From an uncultured Bacilli bacterium (GTDB lineage Bacteria; Bacillota_I; Bacilli_A; RF39; UBA660): a DNA stretch of 5,456 bases. The DNA lies in assembly GCA_947632685.1 (NCBI GenBank), contig CANRQD010000082.1:1-5456 (forward strand), written 5' to 3'. The position numbers and the translations under genes are program-made. The notes under the pieces are model-generated. The model ran no database searches and had not been told where the DNA came from. It saw only the letters and a list, made by a program, of their open reading frames with translations. Positions 1 through 5,456 of the stretch are shown here, piece by piece (within the stretch, counting starts at the first letter, position 1; each line of letters starts with the position of its first letter).

Positions 1-24
1 AAAAAGAGAATTATTTTTCTCTTT
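1..24 (-). terminator. Probable intrinsic terminator overlapping the topA stop codon
   Basis: Read on the minus strand, AAAGAGAA (24 to 17) can pair with TTCTCTTT (10 to 3), giving an 8-bp stem with two G-C pairs and a 6-nt loop. A run of U (5 to 1) continues to the window edge. The 5' arm is the last coding part of topA (Arg-Glu and neighbours), and the TAA stop at 13-11 sits in the loop. The stem is weak and the U-tract is cut by the window end, so this is probable rather than certain. Confidence 0.5.
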
Positions 25-2038
25 CATAACTACATTCACTACATTTTATTTTATCTTTTTTTTCTACTAAAATTTTACCACATTGTGGACATTTTTCATT
101 AATTGGCATATCCCATGAAGCAAATTTACATTTAGGATAATTACTACATCCATAAAATAATTTTCCTTTTCTAGTTTTTCTTTCAATAATTTTCCCATCA
201 CAATTTGGACAATCCATTATTTCTTTTACTGCTTTAACTTCTTTTTTAATATACTTACATTCAGGATAATTACTACATGCAGTAAATTCTCCATATCTAC
301 CTTTTCGAATTACTAAAGGATTACCGCATTCAGGACAAATTTCACCTGTTTCTACAGGAGCCTTTTTTTCCATTGAATCAAAAGCATTTTTTACACGTGG
401 CTCAAATAATTTATAAAACTCTTCTAATACGTTATTCCATATTAATTTACCATCTGCAATATCATCTAATTCTTCTTCCATATCTCTTGTATATTCTACA
501 TTTATTAAATCAGCAAAAAATTCTTGCAATTTATCAGTTGTTTCTATTCCTATTTCAGTAGGTTTAAATTTCTTTTCAACTAATTCTACATAATTTCTTT
601 GTTTTATTGTATCTATAATTGTTGCGTATGTAGAAGGTCTACCAATACCCAATTCTTCTAATTCCTTTATTAATTTAGCTTCTGTATATCTAGCAGGTGG
701 CTTTGTAAAATGTTGTTCCTTTATGACATCATTAGTTGTTAGTATTTCACCATCTTTTAATTCAGGTAAAATTTTATCCTCACTTGATTCGTAATCTTTA
801 TATACTTTTAAATATCCATCAAATATTAATACCTGTCCTGTAGTTTTAAATTTATAATTATTATTATTTAAAACAATTGTAGTCTGATTTACTTTGGCAT
901 CTGCCATCAAAGACGCTAAAGTTCTTTTATAAATTAAACTATATAATTTAAATTCATCATTTGATAAATATTCTTTTACTTTTATAGGCTCCCTCATAAT
1001 ACTAGTTGGTCTTATAGCTTCATGAGCATCTTGAACATTTTCCGTTTTTTTACTTTTTTTAATATATCCTACATATTCCTTACCATAATTATCTAATATA
1101 TATTTATATGCTGGTTTTGTAAAATCATCAGATAATCTAACAGAATCAGTTCTCATATAAGTAATTAAACCTACAGTTTCATTAGCTAGATCTATTCCTT
1201 CATATAATTTTTGAGCTATTGACATGGTTTTTCTAGCAGGAAATCCTAATTTTGTAGAAGCTTCTTGCTGTAATGTACTTGTAATAAATGGAAATTTACT
1301 TTTTTTATTCTTTGCTTTTTGCTCTATACTTTCTATAGTATAATCTTTTTCTATATTATCTAAAACTTTATTAGCATCTTCTTCACAAGTTAATTCTATA
1401 TCTTTATTTTTATATTTAAATAAGCTAGCATCAAATTCATCAAATTTAGAAGTTATTGTCCAATATTCTTCAGGATTAAATGCTTCTATTTCCCTTTCTC
1501 TATCGACAATTAGTTTTAAGGCAACACTTTGAACACGACCAGCTGACTTAGCACCGATTTTATTTTGTAATAATTTTGAAAGTCTAAATCCTATAATTCT
1601 ATCTAAAATTCTTCTAGTTTCTTGGCTTCTTACTAAGTTATCATCAATAACAGTAGGATTATTTATAGCAGCAATTACCTTATCATGGGTTATTTCATTA
1701 AATAGAACTCTTTTATAATTATTATCACTAATACCTAATGCATCTTTTAAATGCCACGCTATTGCTTCTCCTTCACGGTCTGGGTCTGATGCTAGATAAA
1801 CTATATCACTATCTTTTACATCTTTTTTTAATTCAGTAATTACTTTCTTTTTACCCGATATTGGAATATAATTAGGTTTGAAACCATTTTCGATATCTAC
1901 TCCAAGACCATATTTACCAGATGTTGCTAAATCTCTAATATGACCTTTAGAGGATACAACTTTATAATCACTACCTAAATACTTTTCAATTGTTTTACTT
2001 TTACTAGGACTTTCCACTATTACTAAATGTTTGCTCAT
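11..2038 (-). CDS. topA: DNA topoisomerase I (type IA), full length, 675 aa
   Basis: This enzyme relaxes negatively supercoiled DNA by cutting and passing a single strand through a 5'-phosphotyrosine intermediate, with Mg2+, on the nucleoid. The N-terminal TOPRIM domain is clear. VIVESPSKSKTI carries Glu9, and LASDPDREGEA supplies the acidic triad Asp85, Asp87 and Glu89. The catalytic tyrosine is Tyr294 in GLITYMRTDS, with Arg296 beside it. The C-terminus holds three four-cysteine zinc-binding modules: Cys568/571/588/594, Cys610/613/631/637, and a shorter one at Cys650/653/666/669. The first two have the typical CxxC...CSNYPxC form. Length is normal for a Firmicutes TopA. The ATG at 2038 is chosen because a Shine-Dalgarno sequence lies 5 nt upstream and the protein then begins MSKHLVIVE, as in known TopA proteins. 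A longer frame reaches a TTG at 2089, but that codon is part of the promoter -35. The gene is transcribed alone from its own promoter. Identification is secure. Confidence 0.98.
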   Translation of the reverse strand: MSKHLVIVESPSKSKTIEKYLGSDYKVVSSKGHIRDLATSGKYGLGVDIENGFKPNYIPISGKKKVITELKKDVKDSDIVYLASDPDREGEAIAWHLKDALGISDNNYKRVLFNEITHDKVIAAINNPTVIDDNLVRSQETRRILDRIIGFRLSKLLQNKIGAKSAGRVQSVALKLIVDREREIEAFNPEEYWTITSKFDEFDASLFKYKNKDIELTCEEDANKVLDNIEKDYTIESIEQKAKNKKSKFPFITSTLQQEASTKLGFPARKTMSIAQKLYEGIDLANETVGLITYMRTDSVRLSDDFTKPAYKYILDNYGKEYVGYIKKSKKTENVQDAHEAIRPTSIMREPIKVKEYLSNDEFKLYSLIYKRTLASLMADAKVNQTTIVLNNNNYKFKTTGQVLIFDGYLKVYKDYESSEDKILPELKDGEILTTNDVIKEQHFTKPPARYTEAKLIKELEELGIGRPSTYATIIDTIKQRNYVELVEKKFKPTEIGIETTDKLQEFFADLINVEYTRDMEEELDDIADGKLIWNNVLEEFYKLFEPRVKNAFDSMEKKAPVETGEICPECGNPLVIRKGRYGEFTACSNYPECKYIKKEVKAVKEIMDCPNCDGKIIERKTRKGKLFYGCSNYPKCKFASWDMPINEKCPQCGKILVEKKDKIKCSECSYEREK

Positions 2039-2043
2039 TAAAA

Positions 2044-2053
2044 CACTTCCTTC
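2044..2053 (-). promoter_or_regulatory. Shine-Dalgarno sequence that fixes the topA start
   Basis: The minus strand reads GAAGGAAGTG, one mismatch from the anti-SD complement AAGGAGGTG, and ends 5 nt before the ATG at 2038. This spacing supports that ATG over the TTG 51 nt upstream, which has no comparable site. Confidence 0.8.
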
Positions 2054-2060
2054 TTTTATA

Positions 2061-2089
2061 TTTATACAAATTAAATTTATTTTTGTCAA
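2061..2089 (-). promoter_or_regulatory. SigA-type promoter of topA
   Basis: On the minus strand, TTGACA (2089 to 2084) is followed after exactly 17 bp by TATAAA (2066 to 2061), one mismatch from the full vegetative consensus. A transcript would start near 2054, leaving a short leader of about 16 nt that contains the Shine-Dalgarno site. The first TTG of the -35 is also the most upstream possible start codon of the topA frame, which would wrongly lengthen the protein if used. The element closely resembles the promoter of the neighbouring unknown gene. Confidence 0.8.
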
Positions 2090-2096
2090 TTACATT
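2073..2096 (-). repeat. Imperfect direct repeat, copy 2 (topA promoter)
   Basis: This is the partner of the repeat at 3716-3691: AATGTAA, TTGACAAAA and ATAAATTT run together here without the two single-base insertions. It includes the topA -35 and half of the spacer. The two copies lie in the same orientation about 1.6 kb apart and bracket the unknown gene and its terminator. Confidence 0.55.
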
Positions 2097-2142
2097 TTAT
2101 ACATCTTACTATTATTATATTAGCTATTTTACAAATTTCCAT

Positions 2143-2172
2143 AAAAAAATAAATACTTTTTTGTATTTATTT
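2143..2172 (-). terminator. Intrinsic terminator immediately after the unknown gene
   Basis: Directly after the TAG stop at 2175-2173, the minus strand reads AAATAAATAC, a six-A loop, then GTATTTATTT, a perfect 10-bp stem (2172-2163 with 2156-2147). The T run continues through 2143, giving seven Ts in a row. The stem is nearly all A-T, with one G-C pair at the loop. The plus-strand reading lacks a comparable U-tract, so the element points one way. The rest of the gap before the topA promoter, about 2097 to 2142, shows nothing recognisable. Confidence 0.7.
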
Positions 2173-3654
2173 CTATAGACTATATTTTTTTAATACTTTA
2201 TCTACATCAGATAAATTTATATCTGTTTTCTTATCTATTACCTTTTGCAATACAGGCATCCAATTTCCAGCATGACATTTATAATTTATATCACCATTAG
2301 GATGTTGTTTTACATATTCTCTAATTTCACCAATTGATCTAGTAGAAAATTCATTAAAATTATCTATAGTCATAATATATGCTGCACCAGATTGATTACT
2401 TATAGTTCCACTTGTTTTATCAAATTTTTCAAATATAACATAACCATTTTTTAAAATATGAGCTATATAACCATCAAATTTATTTTTACCCATTAATGTT
2501 GCATATATTTGTTCCTTATTACTAATATAAAACTTTTTCTTTGTTAATGCTAGATTATTATATTCTTCAACAGTTTTTCTAGTATTTCTACTATGCTTTT
2601 CATATTTCTTTCTTTCATTACCAGTATTTTCACTATTTGGAATATATACATCCTCTGTATTTATTATACTAAAATTCTGTAATGTTTCTTCGTTAAGTGT
2701 AGTTAAGCATTCTTTTACTTCTTCTGGTGTCCAACCTTTAAAAGCATCTTCTTTAAATCGTTTCATTCCAATTGTAGGATGTTTTTGTAAATATTCCTTT
2801 AAATCTTTAGAAAAGTCTATAAAGCTATAGTAATTACGATCTATATCGATAACAATATTTGGAGTATTTTCTTCTGTTTTATGCAAATAATAATTAATTG
2901 CATAATAAACAGTTGGATCAACTTCTTTTAATTGTGAACACATATTTAGTGTAGAAGCTGCTAAATAGAATAAAAACTTTTCTTTGTTAATATCATGAAA
3001 TATTTCCGTATTTAATGAATTTTCATAGAAAAATTTTACTAACTCTTTATGTTGAACGATAATATCTGTTATATCTTTACATAAAATTTCTTTAAAAATA
3101 ATCTCTTTTGGAATTTTTTCAATTAGATGGATACTATTATACAAAGAAGTCCATTTTAAATAATATTCATTTATATAATAATGATTTGAAATAAAATCTT
3201 TTATATCCTTAATATTATCCATATGATTAAGTTTAGTTCTAATTTCTTTTATATTTTTATTTGTTAATACTCTTACAGTATCGGCATCATTAAGTAAAAT
3301 TGAAAATATAAAATCATGCTCTTCATCAGTTTCTTCCTTATTTTTACAAATAAAAAATTTAAGTAAATGGCTTATAAGAATATGGTAATTAAAATAAATA
3401 CTTTTTTCTTCCGAATTACTTTCATATGAAAAAATATTACCCTTATTGAAAAATGATTGTACTACAGGAATAGGTAAACTAAATCTTTCTGCTAAATCAC
3501 TACCTAGTTCTTCCATTCTTTTATGAAATACTCTTCTTTTATATTTATTGTCAAATAAACATTCTAATTCATTGATATTTAATGGTACTGGTAAACTATA
3601 ATTAATACCAAAATTCATTAACTCATCGACTGTTAAATTACTTTCATTAATCAT
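2173..3654 (-). CDS. Uncharacterised 493-aa protein with two C-terminal EY-HP-W modules
   Basis: I do not recognise this protein. It appears soluble: from the chosen start there is no signal peptide or convincing membrane segment. Residues 1-70 contain two SLPxP motifs (20-24 and 59-63), the second inside ELGSDLAERFSLPIPVV, which could be a small helix-turn-helix-like unit. Residues about 75-265 are mostly predicted helix, rich in Lys, Ile, Asn and aromatics. A module with Glu287-Tyr288, His292-Pro293 and Trp308 follows, then a basic, probably flexible stretch (342-367). A likely strand-rich part (375-437, including DGYIAHILKNGYVIFEKF) leads to a second module with Glu446-Tyr447, His451-Pro452 and Trp465. 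The ATG at 3654 is chosen because a good Shine-Dalgarno sequence precedes it and the perfect promoter lies between it and the alternative TTG at 3708. The 18 extra residues from that TTG would look like a false signal peptide. The gene has its own promoter and terminator and sits between rnhB and topA, where dprA is common; no DprA Rossmann motif is visible. All three tryptophans are TGG codons. That it is a real gene is near certain; its function is unknown. Confidence 0.9.
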   Translation of the reverse strand: MINESNLTVDELMNFGINYSLPVPLNINELECLFDNKYKRRVFHKRMEELGSDLAERFSLPIPVVQSFFNKGNIFSYESNSEEKSIYFNYHILISHLLKFFICKNKEETDEEHDFIFSILLNDADTVRVLTNKNIKEIRTKLNHMDNIKDIKDFISNHYYINEYYLKWTSLYNSIHLIEKIPKEIIFKEILCKDITDIIVQHKELVKFFYENSLNTEIFHDINKEKFLFYLAASTLNMCSQLKEVDPTVYYAINYYLHKTEENTPNIVIDIDRNYYSFIDFSKDLKEYLQKHPTIGMKRFKEDAFKGWTPEEVKECLTTLNEETLQNFSIINTEDVYIPNSENTGNERKKYEKHSRNTRKTVEEYNNLALTKKKFYISNKEQIYATLMGKNKFDGYIAHILKNGYVIFEKFDKTSGTISNQSGAAYIMTIDNFNEFSTRSIGEIREYVKQHPNGDINYKCHAGNWMPVLQKVIDKKTDINLSDVDKVLKKYSL

Positions 3655-3658
3655 ACTA

Positions 3659-3666
3659 TCACCCCT
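3659..3666 (-). promoter_or_regulatory. Shine-Dalgarno sequence that fixes the start of the unknown gene
   Basis: The minus strand reads AGGGGTGAT across this site, matching GAGGTGAT of the anti-SD complement at seven of eight positions, just before the ATG at 3654. It lies downstream of the -10 box, so it would be in the predicted mRNA leader, whereas the TTG at 3708 would be upstream of the transcription start. Confidence 0.8.
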
Positions 3667-3679
3667 AAAAGTGACACAT

Positions 3680-3708
3680 ATTATAACATAAAATTTATAT
3701 TTTGTCAA
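3680..3708 (-). promoter_or_regulatory. Perfect-consensus SigA promoter of the unknown gene
   Basis: The minus strand has TTGACA (3708 to 3703), exactly 17 bp, then TATAAT (3685 to 3680): a full match to the vegetative consensus with optimal spacing. Transcription would start near 3673, giving a leader of about 19 nt with the Shine-Dalgarno site in it. The TGA stop of rnhB (3707-3705) lies inside the -35 hexamer, so promoter and upstream gene are fused with no spare bases. No terminator separates rnhB from this promoter, so read-through from the rbgA-rnhB operon is also likely. Confidence 0.88.
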
Positions 3709-3716
3709 TTTACATT
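3691..3716 (-). repeat. Imperfect direct repeat, copy 1 (rnhB end / promoter of unknown gene)
   Basis: On the minus strand the blocks AATGTAA, TTGACAAAA and ATAAATTT occur in this order, with one extra base between each pair of blocks. The same three blocks recur without the extra bases at 2096-2073, upstream of topA. All 24 block positions match. The copy covers the end of rnhB and the -35 of the next gene. The sequence is A/T-rich and includes a promoter hexamer, so common descent of the two copies is likely but not proven. Confidence 0.55.
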
Positions 3717-4529
3717 ATTTTTCAAATAATCATTAACTGGTCCATAACTTTTTCTATGCTCTTTAATTATTCCATATTTATTAATTGCATCTAAATGTTT
3801 TTTAGTGGGATAACCTTTATTATTTTTAAAATCGTACATTGGATACTTTTTATCTAGTTCATATAACATTCTATCTCTTGTAACTTTTGCTATTACCGAA
3901 GCAGCTGATATAGTTATACTTTTTATATCACCTTTAATAATAGATGTTGTAGGAATATCTATATCAAGTGGCATTGCATCAATTAATATATGATCTGGTT
4001 TAATGTTACAATTATTAATAGCATCAATCATTGCTAGTTTAGTGGCCTCATATATATTTACTTCATCTATTTTTGCTTCCCCTATTATACCAACACCTAT
4101 AGAAAGTGCTTGATTTTTTATTTCATCATAAAAATAATCACGTTTTTTTTCAGATAACTTTTTAGAATCAGTAAGTCCATCTAAATTAAATTTATCTGGT
4201 AATATTACACATGCAGCAACTACTGGTCCTACTAGTGGACCTCTCCCAACTTCATCAACACCTGCAATTAATTTTATACCTTTAGTTTTTAGCTTTCTTT
4301 CATATCTATAGTTATCTATTAATGATAGGTATAAATCTATTTTTTCTAATAATTTTTTATCAGCTTTTCTATTCATTACTTTTAAAACTTTTAAATATTT
4401 TTCTAATATATTAGTATCATAATTATGAGATATAGTAATACTTTCATTAAAAATATCCTTATAATTATTTTGAAATTCAACATCTAAAATTAAATTATTT
4501 ATTTTTTGAAATAGTTCTTCTTTATTCAT
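3705..4529 (-). CDS. rnhB: Ribonuclease HII, 274 aa
   Basis: RNase HII cuts the RNA strand of RNA-DNA hybrids and nicks at single ribonucleotides embedded in DNA, starting ribonucleotide excision repair; it acts in the cytoplasm on the chromosome. The catalytic domain begins near residue 86. [14 protein letters not shown] gives Asp92 and Glu93, and the GRG motif marks type HII rather than HIII. Asp184 (ILIDAMP) and Asp201 (IIKGD) complete the DEDD set; their 17-residue spacing agrees with the known Asp107/Asp124 of the Thermotoga enzyme, and Tyr240 in NKGYPT matches its substrate-sensing tyrosine. [10 protein letters not shown] and [11 protein letters not shown] are further family motifs. The first 85 or so residues are a helical, charged extension like that of Bacillus RnhB. 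The ATG overlaps the rbgA stop by 8 nt and has only a weak Shine-Dalgarno (GGAT), so translation probably depends on ribosomes finishing rbgA. The stop is TGA, inside the next promoter. Confidence 0.97.
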   Translation of the reverse strand: MNKEELFQKINNLILDVEFQNNYKDIFNESITISHNYDTNILEKYLKVLKVMNRKADKKLLEKIDLYLSLIDNYRYERKLKTKGIKLIAGVDEVGRGPLVGPVVAACVILPDKFNLDGLTDSKKLSEKKRDYFYDEIKNQALSIGVGIIGEAKIDEVNIYEATKLAMIDAINNCNIKPDHILIDAMPLDIDIPTTSIIKGDIKSITISAASVIAKVTRDRMLYELDKKYPMYDFKNNKGYPTKKHLDAINKYGIIKEHRKSYGPVNDYLKNNVN

Positions 4530-5397
4530 AATTACTATCCAATCTATCTAATGTTATATTACCTAAATAACCATTTTTTAAGTCTTGTACTATTATATTA
4601 GCAACTTTATCATAATCAGCAATTCCACCTTTTGATAAAGCCCCTCTTCTTTTAGCTATCATATCAAATGTTTCAATAAATTCTTCATCTATAGAACTAA
4701 TACCATATCTCTCATATAAATTATTAGGATATAATTTCATCATTTTGGTTAAAATAAAACATGCTAGATCCATAATATCTAAAATTTCTTCTTTAATAGA
4801 TGAAAGTGCTGCTAGGATATGGGCTGATTCTTGATTTTCTATTTTGGGCCATAAAATACCAGGTGAGTCTAATAACTCTATATCTTTATTAATTCTAACC
4901 CATGATAAGTTTTTCGTTATACCAGGCGTATTTCCAACACTAGCAGATTTTTTTCCTACTAATCTATTTATTAAGGTAGATTTACCTACATTTGGAACTC
5001 CTATAATTAAAGCTCTAACACTTCTAGGTTTTAAGCCTTTAGATATTCTTTTATCATTTTTCTCTTTAACTAATTCATTACTTATAGAAATTATTTTATC
5101 TGTAGGATTTTCATGCATTAAATCAACAGTTATAACAGTATATCCCATATTTTCATAATACTGGATAAATTTATCAGTTTCCTTTTTATCACAAATATCA
5201 TATTTAGTCATAATCAAAATTCTTTTTTTATTACCAATTAGCTCATCAATATCAACTATTTTTGAAGATATAGGCATTCTAGCATCAATTACTTCATATA
5301 TAATATCAATTAAATTTAATTTTTCTTTTATTTCTCTTTTAGTTTTTGCCATATGACCAGGATACCAGTTGATATTTATTTTATTTTCGTTATTCAT
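4522..5397 (-). CDS. rbgA: Ribosome biogenesis GTPase A (YlqF/RbgA), 291 aa
   Basis: RbgA is a GTPase that binds late 50S precursors in the cytoplasm and helps complete the large subunit. The N-terminal signature [13 protein letters not shown] (11-23) includes His15, matching the catalytic histidine described for Bacillus RbgA. The GTPase motifs are in circularly permuted order: G4 as TKYD (64-67), then G1 GVPNVGKST (133-141), G2 around Thr161 in NTPGIT, and G3 DSPG (177-180). The C-terminal helical domain (about 190-285) contains the conserved [16 protein letters not shown]. Length is close to the 282 residues of Bacillus RbgA. G4 has Thr in place of the usual Asn, and the expected G5 region (about 88-96) is not obvious. 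The ATG at 5397 is chosen because AGGTGG lies 5 nt upstream; an in-frame GTG at 5406 falls within that Shine-Dalgarno site. The gene overlaps both neighbours by 8 nt. Confidence 0.97.
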   Translation of the reverse strand: MNNENKININWYPGHMAKTKREIKEKLNLIDIIYEVIDARMPISSKIVDIDELIGNKKRILIMTKYDICDKKETDKFIQYYENMGYTVITVDLMHENPTDKIISISNELVKEKNDKRISKGLKPRSVRALIIGVPNVGKSTLINRLVGKKSASVGNTPGITKNLSWVRINKDIELLDSPGILWPKIENQESAHILAALSSIKEEILDIMDLACFILTKMMKLYPNNLYERYGISSIDEEFIETFDMIAKRRGALSKGGIADYDKVANIIVQDLKNGYLGNITLDRLDSNYE

Positions 5398-5456
5398 CTC
5401 TACCACCTACTTTTTCTTCAATTAATTTTTCATTATCTATATATTTATAATTTAAA
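5390..5456 (-). CDS. 3' end of an upstream gene, identity unknown (partial)
   Basis: One minus-strand frame is open from the window edge (5455) to a TAA at 5392-5390 and encodes 21 residues, ending in [12 protein letters not shown]. The other two frames are closed by several stops in the same stretch. It overlaps rbgA by ATGAATAA, exactly the overlap seen between rbgA and rnhB, which supports it as a coupled upstream cistron. The charged tail is too short to identify. In many Firmicutes rplS or lepB lies upstream of rbgA, but nothing here confirms either. Confidence 0.55.
   Translation of the reverse strand, partial: LNYKYIDNEKLIEEKVGGRDE
5403..5408 (-). promoter_or_regulatory. Shine-Dalgarno sequence that fixes the rbgA start
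   Basis: The minus strand reads AGGTGG here, 5 nt before the ATG at 5397. The alternative GTG start at 5406 is inside this hexamer and would have only an A-rich stretch upstream, so the three-residue longer form is unlikely. Confidence 0.7.

Noticed and set aside
373..561. Plus-strand open frame of 62 codons inside topA
   Set aside because: It is antisense to the conserved topA C-terminal region, has a low-complexity Leu/Ile/Tyr-rich translation typical of the reverse of AT-rich coding sequence, and no Shine-Dalgarno or promoter was seen.
2173..3654. The unknown gene as a degenerate dprA
   Set aside because: No Rossmann-type Gly-rich motif or other DprA signature is visible, and the frame is intact over 493 codons; only the position suggests dprA.
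3672..3707. Inverted TGACA / TGTCA pair flanking the promoter of the unknown gene, as a possible operator
   Set aside because: The arms match for only five bases, and one arm is the -35 hexamer itself. This is expected by chance at this length.
3705..3707. TGA at the end of rnhB as a possible UGA-Trp codon (Mycoplasma code)
   Set aside because: All ten tryptophans checked in the other three full-length proteins use TGG, and the RnhB family sequence is already complete at this TGA; read-through would add only a few residues before a TAA.
4844..5158. Plus-strand open frame of 104 codons inside rbgA
   Set aside because: It lies antisense to the GTPase motifs of rbgA, which explain the sequence conservation; its Ser/Leu/Phe-rich translation looks like a reverse-strand shadow.
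5390..5456. Possible promoter for rbgA in the right-hand edge sequence (TA-rich, with a TAGATAAT-like -10)
   Set aside because: No -35 can be placed inside the window, and the stretch is better explained as the end of an overlapping upstream gene.

Overview
This is a strongly AT-rich window in which every convincing gene lies on the minus strand. Gene content, gene order and Shine-Dalgarno signals suggest a low-GC Firmicutes relative (Bacilli, or a host-associated group near the Mollicutes). The standard bacterial code fits. All ten tryptophans I checked are encoded by TGG, and rnhB ends in TGA, so there is no sign of the Mycoplasma UGA-Trp code.

Layout in the direction of transcription, from right to left: (i) the last 21 codons of an unidentified upstream gene at the right edge; (ii) rbgA (ylqF), a circularly permuted GTPase for 50S ribosome assembly; (iii) rnhB, ribonuclease HII; (iv) a gene of unknown function encoding 493 residues; (v) topA, DNA topoisomerase I, ending near the left edge. 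The first three form a tightly packed operon. Each junction is an 8-nt overlap of the same sequence, ATGAATAA, which suggests translational coupling. Two transcription units follow. The unknown gene has a perfect -35/-10 promoter (TTGACA, 17 bp, TATAAT) whose -35 contains the rnhB stop codon, and it ends in a hairpin plus U-tract. topA has its own near-consensus promoter and a possible terminator folded around its stop codon.

The housekeeping genes follow the familiar Bacilli order rbgA - rnhB - (dprA) - topA, combining ribosome maturation, removal of ribonucleotides and RNA from DNA, and relief of negative supercoiling. The unknown gene occupies the place where dprA often sits but shows no DprA motifs. 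It looks like a self-contained cassette, and its promoter is nearly the same sequence as the topA promoter 1.6 kb away, so the two copies form imperfect direct repeats at its edges. Its C-terminal half contains two copies of a short EY-x3-HP...W module. This gene and its boundaries are the least ordinary part of the window.

For both topA and the unknown gene, the longest open frame begins at a TTG that is part of the -35 box. The starts given here are the internal ATGs preceded by Shine-Dalgarno sequences. I see no RNA genes, CRISPR arrays, transposases or plus-strand genes.
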